A stretch of DNA of 47,565 nt from Bacteroidales bacterium UBA1217 (lineage in GTDB: Bacteria; Bacteroidota; Bacteroidia; Bacteroidales; P3). The stretch covers positions 3,382-50,946 of the forward strand of contig DBXH01000043.1 of the NCBI GenBank assembly GCA_002309335.1, in the 5' to 3' direction. Numbering within the stretch: position 1 is the first letter of the stretch; each line of letters starts with the position of its first letter. The notes under the pieces were generated by a model. That model did no database searches and was not told the origin of the DNA. It worked only from the letters and a program-made list of their open reading frames with translations. Shown here piece by piece: positions 9,152-17,593 of this stretch. Both the position numbers and the translations under genes were made by a program.

Positions 9152-9223
9152 TATCTAATTCTGAAATATAATATTTACAATAAAATACTGAAAACTACAT
9201 TATTAATCAAATTTATCAAAAAG

Positions 9224-12200
9224 ATGAAAAAAGTATTTACATTGTTTGTAGCCATGCTTATGCTTGGCTCGGTCAGTTTCGCTCAGACTTTCAGAGTGAA
9301 TCCTGACAAGCCGCTCACTCGCGGTCAAAAAACTCAGCTCGTCGCGCAGAAAGCTGAAAAGCAACTCACAACGCGGCCGACTATAACAACCCCCAAGGCA
9401 GCTGGCGACACAGTCTCCAACTTCCCTTGGACCGAAGGCTTTGAAAGCGGTACCACTCCTGCCGGTTTCACCTTCATCGACGCTGACAACGACAACTACA
9501 CTTGGGAAGTCTACAATTTCGGTACCACAGAAGCCGGACACAATAACAGCGACTATGTCGTAACCTCGGCATCATACATCAACAATGTCGGTGCCCTGAC
9601 TCCCGACAACTGGATGGTTCTGCCTTCTTTCAGTCTTCCTGCAGGTAGCGATTATGAACTGACTTGGTATGAAAAAGGCCAGGACGCCAACTATGCCCTT
9701 GAGAACTACAGCGTCTATATCAGTACTACAGGCCGTGCTGTCTCGAACTTTACAGCTACCACTGCTGTCTATACCGGCACTTCTACAAGCGCTTGGGTTA
9801 AGAGAACTGTCAGTCTGGCCACCTATGCCGGTCAGACCATCCACGTCGCTTTCCGCCACCACAATATCACGGATATGTACTATCTTGACATCGACGACAT
9901 CCGCGTCGGCGCTGCCGGAGTCCCCGAAATCAGCATCAACGGCTCGGCAATCGCTCTGATGAACCAACCCGCCCACTTCAGCGCTAACACCAATGCCACC
10001 ACCGTTGCTTGGTATGTGGATGGCAACGTTCAGAGCTCGACCGGCATCAATTTGGACTATACCTTCACTACCGCCGGTGCGCACCAGGTTGTTGCCACCG
10101 CCACCAACACATTCGGATCAGCATCAGACACTCTTGATGTAACAGTCGTTGACTGCGGCACCGCCATCAGCACTTTCCCCTACACTGAAACCTTCGAGGC
10201 CGAGAACCCCTGCTGGACCTTTGTTAGCGCCGATGACGCTAATGACGATAACGTCGGTATTACCAGCGAGGAAGCACATCAAGGCAACTATTCATACGTA
10301 TTGAGCAGCTACGCAAGTGCCGACGATTACAACCAGTTCCTTATCACTCCCGAGATCTCTCTGCCCAGCACCGGCCAATATATGGTCAAGTTCTGGTACA
10401 TGGGTTATAGATCAAGCGACGCTTTCCGCGTTAAAGTTTCAAGTACAACCAACGACACCGCCGCTTTCACCACCGTTCTTGCTGACTACCCGACGGTCGC
10501 TACCGATTGGACCGAGGTCGCTTTTGTTCTGCCTAACAATGCAAAATATATTGCCATCAACTACTATGGTGACTATGCCTATTATCTCTATGTAGATGAT
10601 TTTTCGATTGAAGAAATGGGCGCTCCGAGTGTTAGCGTCAGCGGTCCCGAGAGTGTAGGTACTGGCAATGAGGCCACTTTCACAGCTACTGCAAACCTGG
10701 CTGAAAGCCTCCAGTGGTATATTGACGGCGTTGCCGATGCCACCACCGATGTTATGACAACCATCTTCACCACCGTGGGCAACCACACAGTTGTCTGCAC
10801 CGCAACCAACATTATGGGTTCGGCCAGCGACACTATAATTGTCGATGTGTTCAGCTGCGACGGCATCACCATCCCCTACGCTCCCGATTTCAGCGACGGC
10901 TTCGGCTGCTGGACCAATGTCAGCGACTCGACCGAGGATATGGGCTGGATTCCCAGCGTTGATGCTTTCGAGTCGGATCCTGTTGGTCAGGTTATTTCTA
11001 TGTCGGCCCAGTCGTTCTTCGGTATGATGTTCGATGTTCCTGTCGACAACTGGATGACCAGCCCGCTTATCGAAATGCCCGCCACCGGCACATATGAGGT
11101 TGCTTGGCAGGTGAAACCCTTTGAACCGGAATATGCCGGAGACCACTATGGCGTTTATCTCATTCAAGGCGCTCAGAAGACCCTTCTCTTTGAGGAGACC
11201 CTCAATAGCGATATGACTGATTTCGTTCAGCGCGTTGCCGCTATCCCCGGCACCGTTACCGGTGACTTCCGCGTTGCTTTCCGTCACTTCAACAGCGAAG
11301 GTGGCTATGTTATCATCCTCGATAATATCCAGCTCCGTGCCCTCTCTGCTCCTATCGTAACCATCAGCGGTCCTGCAAGTGTGATGGTTGGTAACACCGT
11401 TACCTACACCGCCGACTGCAGCAACGCCGACAGCTATGCTTGGACCATCGACGGCGTAGCTCAGACAAGCACCACCAATACTGTTGAGGCTACCTTCACC
11501 ACCGCTGGCGACCACACTGTCGCTGTTGCCGCTACCAATACCATCGGTACCACCAATGCTACCAAAACTGTCAATGCTTACACTTGCGATCCTATCACTG
11601 AATTCCCGTGGGTTGAAAGCTTCGAGGGCGATATGGGCTGCTGGCAGTTCGTCACCAACTCGAGCGACAACGGCTTTGTCCTCTATCAGGGCGAATATGC
11701 TCAGTATGCAAATTCTGGCAGTAGCCTTGTTGTAGGTGCATACAATGATTATATGGATGTCGATGCTTGGCTTATCTCTCCTGAACTGCAACTTCCCTCC
11801 AATGCTCCGGACCTGAATGTCAGTTGGTATGTTACTCTGTCGGAATATGATGGTATCGTTAATACCTATGAGGTCCTGGTTTCTACTACTGGAAGCAACC
11901 CCAGCAACTTCAATACTCAGATCTTTGAAGAGACTGGTGCTACTGACGGTTATGTCCGTCGCACTGCTTCGTTGGCCAACTATGCCGGCCAGACTATCCG
12001 CATCGCTTTCCACAACATCTCAGCAATGGGTGGCGACGTTATGTTCTTGGATGACATTAGCGTTCAGGATCAGATTGTCGGTATCGACGAGGCTAACGAG
12101 ATCAACCTGGCTGTCTATCCCAACCCCGTCAACAATGTTGTTAACGTTATGGGCGACGGCATTGAGACTGTCCAAATTATTGATGTCAACGGCCGTACCG

Positions 12201-12313
12201 TTATGACTGCCAATGCTGGCAGCATCAACATCAGCGGCCTTGCCAATGGCGTATACTTCGTCCGCGCAATCACCGCCAACGGTATTGCAGTACAGAAGAT
12301 TGTCAAGAAGTAA
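9224..12313 (+). CDS. Large repetitive T9SS-secreted adhesin-like protein (choice-of-anchor J / PKD domains)
   Basis: 1029 aa from ATG 9224, chosen because MKKVFTLFVAMLMLGSVSFAQ is a clean signal peptide; the 25 upstream in-frame codons are AT-rich leader. Four cleaved-adhesin/choice-of-anchor-J-like domains (about residues 60-225, 312-465, 555-710 and 798-955) each open with a FPWxExFE-type strand and most contain a YAGQTIRIAFR-type or DDI closing tract. Three PKD-like modules (about 226-308, 470-550 and 712-795) carry WYVDG/WTIDG and ATNTxGSAS repeats. The C-terminus is a type A sorting domain: VYPNPVNN, VQIIDVNGRTV, ending KIVKK. The product is probably displayed on or shed from the surface through the T9SS. 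Codons are strongly biased to acc, gcc, aac and ttc compared with neighbours, as expected for an abundantly made protein. Confidence 0.88.
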   Translation: MKKVFTLFVAMLMLGSVSFAQTFRVNPDKPLTRGQKTQLVAQKAEKQLTTRPTITTPKAAGDTVSNFPWTEGFESGTTPAGFTFIDADNDNYTWEVYNFGTTEAGHNNSDYVVTSASYINNVGALTPDNWMVLPSFSLPAGSDYELTWYEKGQDANYALENYSVYISTTGRAVSNFTATTAVYTGTSTSAWVKRTVSLATYAGQTIHVAFRHHNITDMYYLDIDDIRVGAAGVPEISINGSAIALMNQPAHFSANTNATTVAWYVDGNVQSSTGINLDYTFTTAGAHQVVATATNTFGSASDTLDVTVVDCGTAISTFPYTETFEAENPCWTFVSADDANDDNVGITSEEAHQGNYSYVLSSYASADDYNQFLITPEISLPSTGQYMVKFWYMGYRSSDAFRVKVSSTTNDTAAFTTVLADYPTVATDWTEVAFVLPNNAKYIAINYYGDYAYYLYVDDFSIEEMGAPSVSVSGPESVGTGNEATFTATANLAESLQWYIDGVADATTDVMTTIFTTVGNHTVVCTATNIMGSASDTIIVDVFSCDGITIPYAPDFSDGFGCWTNVSDSTEDMGWIPSVDAFESDPVGQVISMSAQSFFGMMFDVPVDNWMTSPLIEMPATGTYEVAWQVKPFEPEYAGDHYGVYLIQGAQKTLLFEETLNSDMTDFVQRVAAIPGTVTGDFRVAFRHFNSEGGYVIILDNIQLRALSAPIVTISGPASVMVGNTVTYTADCSNADSYAWTIDGVAQTSTTNTVEATFTTAGDHTVAVAATNTIGTTNATKTVNAYTCDPITEFPWVESFEGDMGCWQFVTNSSDNGFVLYQGEYAQYANSGSSLVVGAYNDYMDVDAWLISPELQLPSNAPDLNVSWYVTLSEYDGIVNTYEVLVSTTGSNPSNFNTQIFEETGATDGYVRRTASLANYAGQTIRIAFHNISAMGGDVMFLDDISVQDQIVGIDEANEINLAVYPNPVNNVVNVMGDGIETVQIIDVNGRTVMTANAGSINISGLANGVYFVRAITANGIAVQKIVKK

Positions 12314-12332
12314 GTTGGATTGACCGCTTCAT

Positions 12333-12369
12333 AAAATACAGGGCTGCCCGTCGGGCAGCCCTGTATTTT
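12333..12369. terminator. Bidirectional intrinsic terminator
   Basis: A perfect 17-bp stem (12333-12349 with 12353-12369) and 3-nt loop, GC-rich at the tip (gggctgccc/gggcagccc) and A/T-tracts at the base on both sides. It sits between the convergent adhesin-like gene and the GTPase gene and can serve both. Confidence 0.93.
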
Positions 12370-12410
12370 TATTTGAGGTAATAAGTAGTAAGCATATGAG
12401 CCTTGCTATT

Positions 12411-13592
12411 TCAGCCTGACACAAGGCAGTCGTCAAGGGCGCGTTCTATCTGTTCTGTGTCAAGGTGCTGACCTATAAAGACAAGTTTCTGCATACGGTC
12501 TCCGTAGTAGTCGTCCCAGTCGCGGCGTAGTTGGGCGTCGCGCCGCAGAGCCTGTTGCAGTTCGTCATCTGGCATCGTGGCAAACCAGCGCCCGGCATCG
12601 CGCAAGCTAACCTGCTTGCCTGCCTGCTCAAATATGTAGCACACGTCCTGTTCGTCATCGAAATAGCAGATGCCTTTGGCGCGGATTATTCCCTTGGGCC
12701 ATTGGTGTGCAATGAAATTGTCAAATCTACCGAGGTCGAAGGCACGGCGACGGTAGTAGACGTATGTGCCTATGCCGTATTCCTCTGCCTCGCCCTCGTC
12801 GTCGTGATGATGGTGATGATGATTTTCGTCTTCATCATCGTCGTCATCGTGGTGGTGATGTATGTCGGCTCCGGATTCTACTTCCTGAATCCAAGTGGCC
12901 GATGTTGCAACTGCGTCAAAGTCGAACATCTTGGTGTTGAGGATGCGGTCGAAGTCTACATCTCCATAGTTGCAGTCGATGACGTCGGCTTTGGGCTGCA
13001 GGGTGCGGACAATCTGGCGTATGCGTCCCAACTCGTCGGGTGTAACGTCGTCGGCTTTGTTTAGCAGTACTATGTTACAGAATTCAATTTGCTGGATAAC
13101 CAGGTTCTCAATATCCTCTTCGCCAATATTGGGGCGCTTGAGGAGCAGTCCACCCTCGAACTCGTCACGCATACGCAGTGCGTCGACAACAGTGACAATG
13201 CAGTCGAGATGCGGCAATACATTAAAGCCCGTAGCCATCTGTGGTATGGCTGTGATTGTCTGTGCAATGGGTTCTGGCTCACAGATGCCGCTGGCTTCGA
13301 TGACTATGTAGTCGAAGCGTTGTGTATTGCATATATCGCGCATTTGGTTTACGAGGTCGCTCTTCAGCGTACAGCAAATGCATCCGTTCTGAAGGGCCAC
13401 AAGGCTGTCGTCTGTTTGGTTCACTATGCCGCCCTGCTGTATAAGGGTCGCGTCTATATTCACCTCACCTATATCATTGACAATCACGGCGAAGTGTATG
13501 CCACGGTTGTTGGTAAGTATGCGATTGAGCAATGTGGTCTTGCCGCTGCCCAGGAAGCCTGTCAGCAGTAGTACAGGTGTCTCTTTACCCAT
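12411..13592 (-). CDS. COG0523 (CobW/YjiA-type) GTP-dependent metal chaperone
   Basis: 393 aa. Walker A GFLGSGKTT near residues 12-20, the family-defining CxCC metal motif CICC at 71-74, and G4 motif NKAD at 178-181. Between the GTPase and the CobW C-terminal domain, residues ~245-263, lies a loop of two histidine runs separated by acidic residues (HHHH and HHHHHH), a typical zinc- or nickel-binding insert. The C-terminal half (KGIIRAKGICYFDD onward) is the CobW C domain. Proteins of this family deliver or insert metal ions into client enzymes; the client here is unknown. Its start is only 4 bp downstream of the purE stop, so it is probably translated from the same message as purE. Confidence 0.93.
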   Translation of the reverse strand: MGKETPVLLLTGFLGSGKTTLLNRILTNNRGIHFAVIVNDIGEVNIDATLIQQGGIVNQTDDSLVALQNGCICCTLKSDLVNQMRDICNTQRFDYIVIEASGICEPEPIAQTITAIPQMATGFNVLPHLDCIVTVVDALRMRDEFEGGLLLKRPNIGEEDIENLVIQQIEFCNIVLLNKADDVTPDELGRIRQIVRTLQPKADVIDCNYGDVDFDRILNTKMFDFDAVATSATWIQEVESGADIHHHHDDDDDEDENHHHHHHDDEGEAEEYGIGTYVYYRRRAFDLGRFDNFIAHQWPKGIIRAKGICYFDDEQDVCYIFEQAGKQVSLRDAGRWFATMPDDELQQALRRDAQLRRDWDDYYGDRMQKLVFIGQHLDTEQIERALDDCLVSG

Positions 13593-13596
13593 TGTA

Positions 13597-14103
13597 TTAG
13601 CATTTAAACTTGTACTCCAACTTGGAGAGATCCTCGTTGGCCTTTACTATTTTCTTTTTCAGGCCTGTTTTGTAGACCACTAGCTTCTGCATTAGTGCGT
13701 CGTCGCTCTGGGCAAGGATTTGCATAGCCAAGATGGCGGCGTTTTGGGCACCGTTGATGGCTACTGTTGCTACCGGGATTCCCGGAGGCATCTGAAGGAT
13801 GGCCAATGTTGCGTCGAGGCCTTCAAGGCAGGAACCTTTGATTGGGACTCCGATGACAGGTATAGGAGTTTCTGCGGCTATGACGCCAGGCAAAGCGGCA
13901 GCCATACCGGCACCAGCGATGATAACTTTTATACCACGGCCTTGGGCGTTGCGTGCGAATTCGCTGACCTCGGCAGGGGTGCGGTGGGCGGAGAGGGCAT
14001 TGACCTCGAAGGGTATCTCCATCTCCTCAAAGAACTGGCAGGCTTTTTCCATAACCGGCAGGTCACTGGTGCTGCCCATAATGATGCTGACTAAAGGGAA
14101 CAT
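13597..14103 (-). CDS. purE: N5-carboxyaminoimidazole ribonucleotide mutase PurE
   Basis: De novo purine synthesis: converts N5-CAIR to CAIR. 168 aa, the normal length for class I PurE. Motifs: GSTSDLPVM near residue 10, SAHRTP with the catalytic histidine at 40, AGAGMAAALPGV at ~63-74 and GVPIKGS. The residue equivalent to the second conserved histidine (AAHLPG in E. coli) is alanine here. It lies 12 bp after the DUF3667 gene and 4 bp before the COG0523 GTPase gene, in a minus-strand series. No purine riboswitch or separate purK is visible nearby. Confidence 0.95.
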   Translation of the reverse strand: MFPLVSIIMGSTSDLPVMEKACQFFEEMEIPFEVNALSAHRTPAEVSEFARNAQGRGIKVIIAGAGMAAALPGVIAAETPIPVIGVPIKGSCLEGLDATLAILQMPPGIPVATVAINGAQNAAILAMQILAQSDDALMQKLVVYKTGLKKKIVKANEDLSKLEYKFKC

Positions 14104-14115
14104 AGTGTTATTGCT

Positions 14116-14997
14116 TTATTTTGTTATTGTTTTGCTTGTCTTTCGGGATATAAGATAGCCAAGGACAAGGGTGACAGATATAATAATCAGAGGAAACATA
14201 CAGCCGATAAACAATGATATCCTGTTGTTGCCATCGTCAAACAGGAACATAATCAATGCTATAAAGGTTAAAATGCTGAACCAAACTATGGCGCTCGCGA
14301 TGAGTCGCCACAGGGTGCCCCAAAACTTATAGCCGAACAGTTGCCGATAGGTGATGTAGTAGTATAAAGGGATAAGCATTACCAGCCATTCAGACAGATG
14401 ACTCAATAATACGCAGATAAGCATCAGCGAACTCATAAAAATCTGAATGAAGGCACTTTCGGGCAGGGAGTGACGGGTGTTGATGGGCGCGAAATGAAAA
14501 AGAATCCACGTGGGGATAATCATTATCATAGTAACAGACATCATACCCCAAGCAGGATGATTTTTGAGCCAGCCAGACACATATTCCAGAACAGGGGCGC
14601 CCTGTATCGTAACGTTGGCATCGCTGCCAGAACCTAAAATGTTTATTATGATGACGTAGATGACGGCTACGGCGAACAGCGTGTTGAGAGGCGGCTGGCA
14701 AACACGTCTGCGTCCATTGATGAATTCGCCGATGAGGTAGCCGGGTCGCCACAGCAGTTGCCACAAGGTGATTGGCAGCGAACGGGAGTCCATATTCAGG
14801 ACATTCAAAATGCTTCGTCCGACGGAACGCCAGGTGATACGGCCCTCATTGCCGCTCTGACCGCAGACAGGGCAGAAGTTACCTGTATACTCGTGACCGC
14901 AGTTGGCACAGCAATGACTGCCGAGATTCTGGTCGGAATACTGGCGTGGCTTTTTTTGCCAGGTGCGGAAACGGGCAACAGCTTCTCTCAGGTTCAT
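14116..14997 (-). CDS. DUF3667 family membrane protein with N-terminal zinc ribbon
   Basis: 293 aa. An N-terminal zinc ribbon has paired cysteines at about 30/33 and 42/45 (CANC and CPVC), followed by a short amphipathic stretch and the conserved RPGYLIGEFINGRR segment that marks DUF3667. About five hydrophobic helices fill the rest and the tail is basic (SRKTSKTITK). The function is unknown in the family. The start is 3 bp downstream of the stop of the Gate-type membrane gene, and its stop is 12 bp before purE, so it is embedded in an apparent operon. Confidence 0.85.
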   Translation of the reverse strand: MNLREAVARFRTWQKKPRQYSDQNLGSHCCANCGHEYTGNFCPVCGQSGNEGRITWRSVGRSILNVLNMDSRSLPITLWQLLWRPGYLIGEFINGRRRVCQPPLNTLFAVAVIYVIIINILGSGSDANVTIQGAPVLEYVSGWLKNHPAWGMMSVTMIMIIPTWILFHFAPINTRHSLPESAFIQIFMSSLMLICVLLSHLSEWLVMLIPLYYYITYRQLFGYKFWGTLWRLIASAIVWFSILTFIALIMFLFDDGNNRISLFIGCMFPLIIISVTLVLGYLISRKTSKTITK

Positions 14998-15000
14998 AAC

Positions 15001-16260
15001 TTAGAAGATTAGCGACAGAAGGACATAGAGCCAGTGGGCGGCGATGCCGGCACAGAGGCCACCAACGGTGTGGGCTCCGATGGCTTTACCGATGAGTTTA
15101 CGGTAGCCGAGGCTGTCGAGCATGGCGGTGTGAGTGCTCAAGTATCCGCTCCAGCACATACCCATAGCGGTGAAAACGGCTATGGCGTTGTTGTTGATAA
15201 TACCTGTCTCAATAAACGTGGGTACTAGACCTATAGCAGCACCTACAGCACCGAGGGCGGTGATGGGAAACGACACAAGTGCACCGCTTTTGAAGCCGAA
15301 AAGCCAAAAGAACACTACGTTAACTTTATCAGCAAGCCAAGTGATGACAGGCACACCTTCGTAGGCGGCACCTGTGTATTCGCCATTGGCGCCAGCAGGA
15401 CCGAAAGTGAGCATCATTACGATGGTCGAAATACAAAGTACGCCAGGTATAATGGCTACGCCAATACCTACTCCGCTTTTGCCACCATCAAGCATAGCGT
15501 TTAGGAAACGTTGAAACACAGAACCTTCACTCTTGAATGAAATGTTTTGTTCGGTACCTTCCTCTTCGGTGACAGGAGTGTCGAGTTCAGGATAGCTTTT
15601 TAGCGTAAAGTGCTGCATCAGGCGGGTGCTAACTATGCTGCCAATTACTGCGCCGAGAAGTCCCACAAGAGCACCGCCTCCAAAGCCTTTGCCAGTCATA
15701 AAAGCTATGACAACAAGACCCATACCAAAGGCTGTACCGAAGTTTGTGAGGCTTACTAGCTGGTATTTCTTGAAATAACGTGCAAAGTTGTTGTCCTTGG
15801 CCAGCGAGATAATGGCTGGATTGTCGCTGAGGAAAGTCATCACAGCACCAAGAGCGGCTACACCAGGCAGGTTGTAGAGGGGCTTCATCAAAGGACGTAG
15901 GATATTCTCCATCAGTCGAACTACGCCAAACTCTGTGAACATCTTGCTTATAGCTCCCATTAGGACGCATATTGCCATAATGTAGAATACCGTCTCAAGC
16001 AGCAGATGGTATGCTGTCTGCATAAAGGTGTTGAGCATATTTGGCAACGTCATTTTAAAGGCCAACAGCCCAAAAAAGGCGAAGAAAATGACTAAGAAAA
16101 AAAGAGCCTCAAAACTACGTAATGTAGTGAATTTAAATCGGCTGGGTTTCTTGCTCTCTGTTTTCAGTTCTCCGTTTTCAGTTCTTTCGTGATGGCGAAA
16201 GACCTCAAAAGGATTAAGCACAGAAAGAAGACTATGCTTTTTGTTGCTATTGTCGTCCAT
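15001..16260 (-). CDS. Gate-domain (CD0519/CD1768-like, SpmA/nucleoside-recognition type) membrane protein
   Basis: 419 aa with about ten hydrophobic segments. The conserved-looking tracts TFLSDNPAIISLAKD, SLTNFGTAFGMGL and GYLSTHTAMLDSLG fit the Gate/nucleoside-recognition-like membrane proteins; I infer a transporter-like role without a known substrate. The N-terminal ~45 residues are polar and include HERTENGELKTES, encoded by two copies of the 14-bp repeat (16155-16182), just before the first membrane segment. It is the first gene of a closely packed series (Gate, DUF3667, purE, COG0523 GTPase); the porin gene ends 66 bp upstream with no clear terminator between. Confidence 0.82.
   Translation of the reverse strand: MDDNSNKKHSLLSVLNPFEVFRHHERTENGELKTESKKPSRFKFTTLRSFEALFFLVIFFAFFGLLAFKMTLPNMLNTFMQTAYHLLLETVFYIMAICVLMGAISKMFTEFGVVRLMENILRPLMKPLYNLPGVAALGAVMTFLSDNPAIISLAKDNNFARYFKKYQLVSLTNFGTAFGMGLVVIAFMTGKGFGGGALVGLLGAVIGSIVSTRLMQHFTLKSYPELDTPVTEEEGTEQNISFKSEGSVFQRFLNAMLDGGKSGVGIGVAIIPGVLCISTIVMMLTFGPAGANGEYTGAAYEGVPVITWLADKVNVVFFWLFGFKSGALVSFPITALGAVGAAIGLVPTFIETGIINNNAIAVFTAMGMCWSGYLSTHTAMLDSLGYRKLIGKAIGAHTVGGLCAGIAAHWLYVLLSLIF
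16155..16182 (-). repeat. Two 14-bp repeat units inside the Gate-type membrane protein gene
   Basis: On the minus strand the units read actgaaaacggaga and actgaaaacagaga and encode the in-frame segment TENGELKTE. They match the unit type in uvrA (3010-3037). Confidence 0.75.
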
Positions 16261-16326
16261 GGTTTTAAGTTTAAAGAGTTATTAGGTGATGTTTGTTTAA
16301 CCAGAATATATCCTGAATAGGTTGCT

Positions 16327-17454
16327 TTACAATCCACGTTCCATAAACATACGATGTATGTTCATATGCCATGTGATTCCTATATTGGCGGTAACAGTAT
16401 TGGTTCGGAACAATTCGGTGCTGGCTAAGTCCTCAATGCTGTTGTGGCTGTATGATAGGACACCATGTAGACGTACATCCTTGCAGAATGAAGGATTATA
16501 CTCAAATCCGAAGCCATATTTTGAGATTCTGCTGCCAGGAAGTATCAGGCAGTCTAAATTGTTTAAATTTAAAAAGTCTGTCTCGGAAAGATTCTGCTCA
16601 TAAGACCCTTTGCCATAGATGTTGAAGTCGTCGGTAAGGTGGAAATTGAAGCAGATTACGGCAGCAAAGTTTTTGCCCCAGTCGTCGGCTGCAAGGGCGT
16701 GATGGATAAGGTCGACATAAAGATCCCAACGATCGTATATAAGTTTGTTACCCAGTGCGATATAGTTCATATATCCGTGGTCGGGTCGCTCAAACATATT
16801 GACAGAATAGAGTGTGTTGAAATGACCGAATTTGCCCGACCAGAAAAGGCTGTAAGCCAGCAGACCTGTGCGCCATTCAGCACCAAGTCCAGTACCAAGC
16901 GCAGCACCATAGTATACGTATGGCGAGTTTGCAATCTGTGCCAGCAGCATATGGTTGCCATCGTCGCTCTTATATGCCGCTGCTCCACCGAGCTGGAAAC
17001 AATAAAAATTATCCCAGTAGTTGGTGCTGAAAAGTACGTCGATAGGAGCTGCATCATACTCAAATCCTCCCACAGCCAATGCGTCCTTGCCCAAACGGAA
17101 CATCCAGTTCTTGGTCGGATGATAGGTGAGGTAGAGGAAATCTGTGTTGTCAAACAGCGACACATGGCCAGGTTGTGCTATTATACGCTGGCGGAAGAAA
17201 TAGCTGAATTTGTCGTTCAAGTCACCGCCCACCACAAAGTTAAAATACTTGCCGTGAAAACCATAGGGATTGCTGGTAGTAGTTGCATTGGTCATCGTAT
17301 CCCATACCTCGTTATGGAAATAGTCGAAATCGGCACGTGCCTCAAGGCGTATCTGTGTGAATACAGGTGAGAAAACCACCTGGGCGTTGGCTTGGCTTGC
17401 TAAAAAGAATGCCGCAGCCAATAAGAAAGTCTTTGTTAGTCGTTTTGTTTTCAA
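16327..17454 (-). CDS. Outer-membrane porin, OprO/OprP (phosphate-selective porin) family
   Basis: 375 aa. Signal peptide MKTKRLTKTFLLAAAFFLASQANA|Q, then a beta-strand-rich body with alternating aromatic and polar residues throughout (for example FSYFFRQRI, KNWMFRLGKDAL, WRTGLLAYSLFWSG, FGFEYNPSF). The FRLGKDALAVGGFEYD region is typical of OprO/P-type barrels in Bacteroidetes. It probably forms a 16-stranded outer-membrane channel; the name phosphate-selective does not establish substrate here. A well-formed Bacteroidetes promoter lies 37-67 bp upstream of the start (17491-17521). It heads the minus-strand cluster running to 12411. Confidence 0.8.
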   Translation of the reverse strand: MKTKRLTKTFLLAAAFFLASQANAQVVFSPVFTQIRLEARADFDYFHNEVWDTMTNATTTSNPYGFHGKYFNFVVGGDLNDKFSYFFRQRIIAQPGHVSLFDNTDFLYLTYHPTKNWMFRLGKDALAVGGFEYDAAPIDVLFSTNYWDNFYCFQLGGAAAYKSDDGNHMLLAQIANSPYVYYGAALGTGLGAEWRTGLLAYSLFWSGKFGHFNTLYSVNMFERPDHGYMNYIALGNKLIYDRWDLYVDLIHHALAADDWGKNFAAVICFNFHLTDDFNIYGKGSYEQNLSETDFLNLNNLDCLILPGSRISKYGFGFEYNPSFCKDVRLHGVLSYSHNSIEDLASTELFRTNTVTANIGITWHMNIHRMFMERGL

Positions 17455-17490
17455 TGTATTATTATTTTAATTGTAGACATAATTTGTCTG

Positions 17491-17521
17491 CAAAAATACA
17501 AATGTTTGTCCGATTGTCAAA
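17491..17521 (-). promoter_or_regulatory. Bacteroidetes promoter (-33 TTTG, -7 TATTTTTG) for the porin gene
   Basis: On the minus strand TTTG (17518-17521) and TATTTTTG (17491-17498) are separated by 19 bp, matching the Bacteroidetes sigma-ABfr consensus. The -7 element is 37 bp from the porin start codon. Confidence 0.7.
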
Positions 17522-17561
17522 AAAAAGATTCAAAAAAACTACACGAACGAAAAAAAAATAC

Positions 17562-17569
17562 TATCTTTG
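17562..17569 (+). promoter_or_regulatory. Bacteroidetes -7 element for the OM barrel gene
   Basis: TATCTTTG, a full TAnnTTTG match, 25 bp before the ATG at 17594. No clear TTTG at -33. Confidence 0.5.
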
Positions 17570-17593
17570 CCATCAGAATAAAATACAATAATT

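Larger units (their letters stand above)
8885..9223. other. 339-bp divergent intergenic region
   Basis: This region separates the deaminase-fusion gene (-) from the large adhesin-like gene (+). It is AT-rich except for the 11-bp repeat array at 8981-9057. It also holds a Bacteroidetes -7 element for the rightward gene. No small ORF with a convincing start is visible. Confidence 0.7.

Noticed and set aside
10439..12013. 524-aa minus-strand open frame under the adhesin-like gene
   Set aside because: A shadow caused by the strong codon bias of the plus-strand gene; there is no signal, domain or start context.
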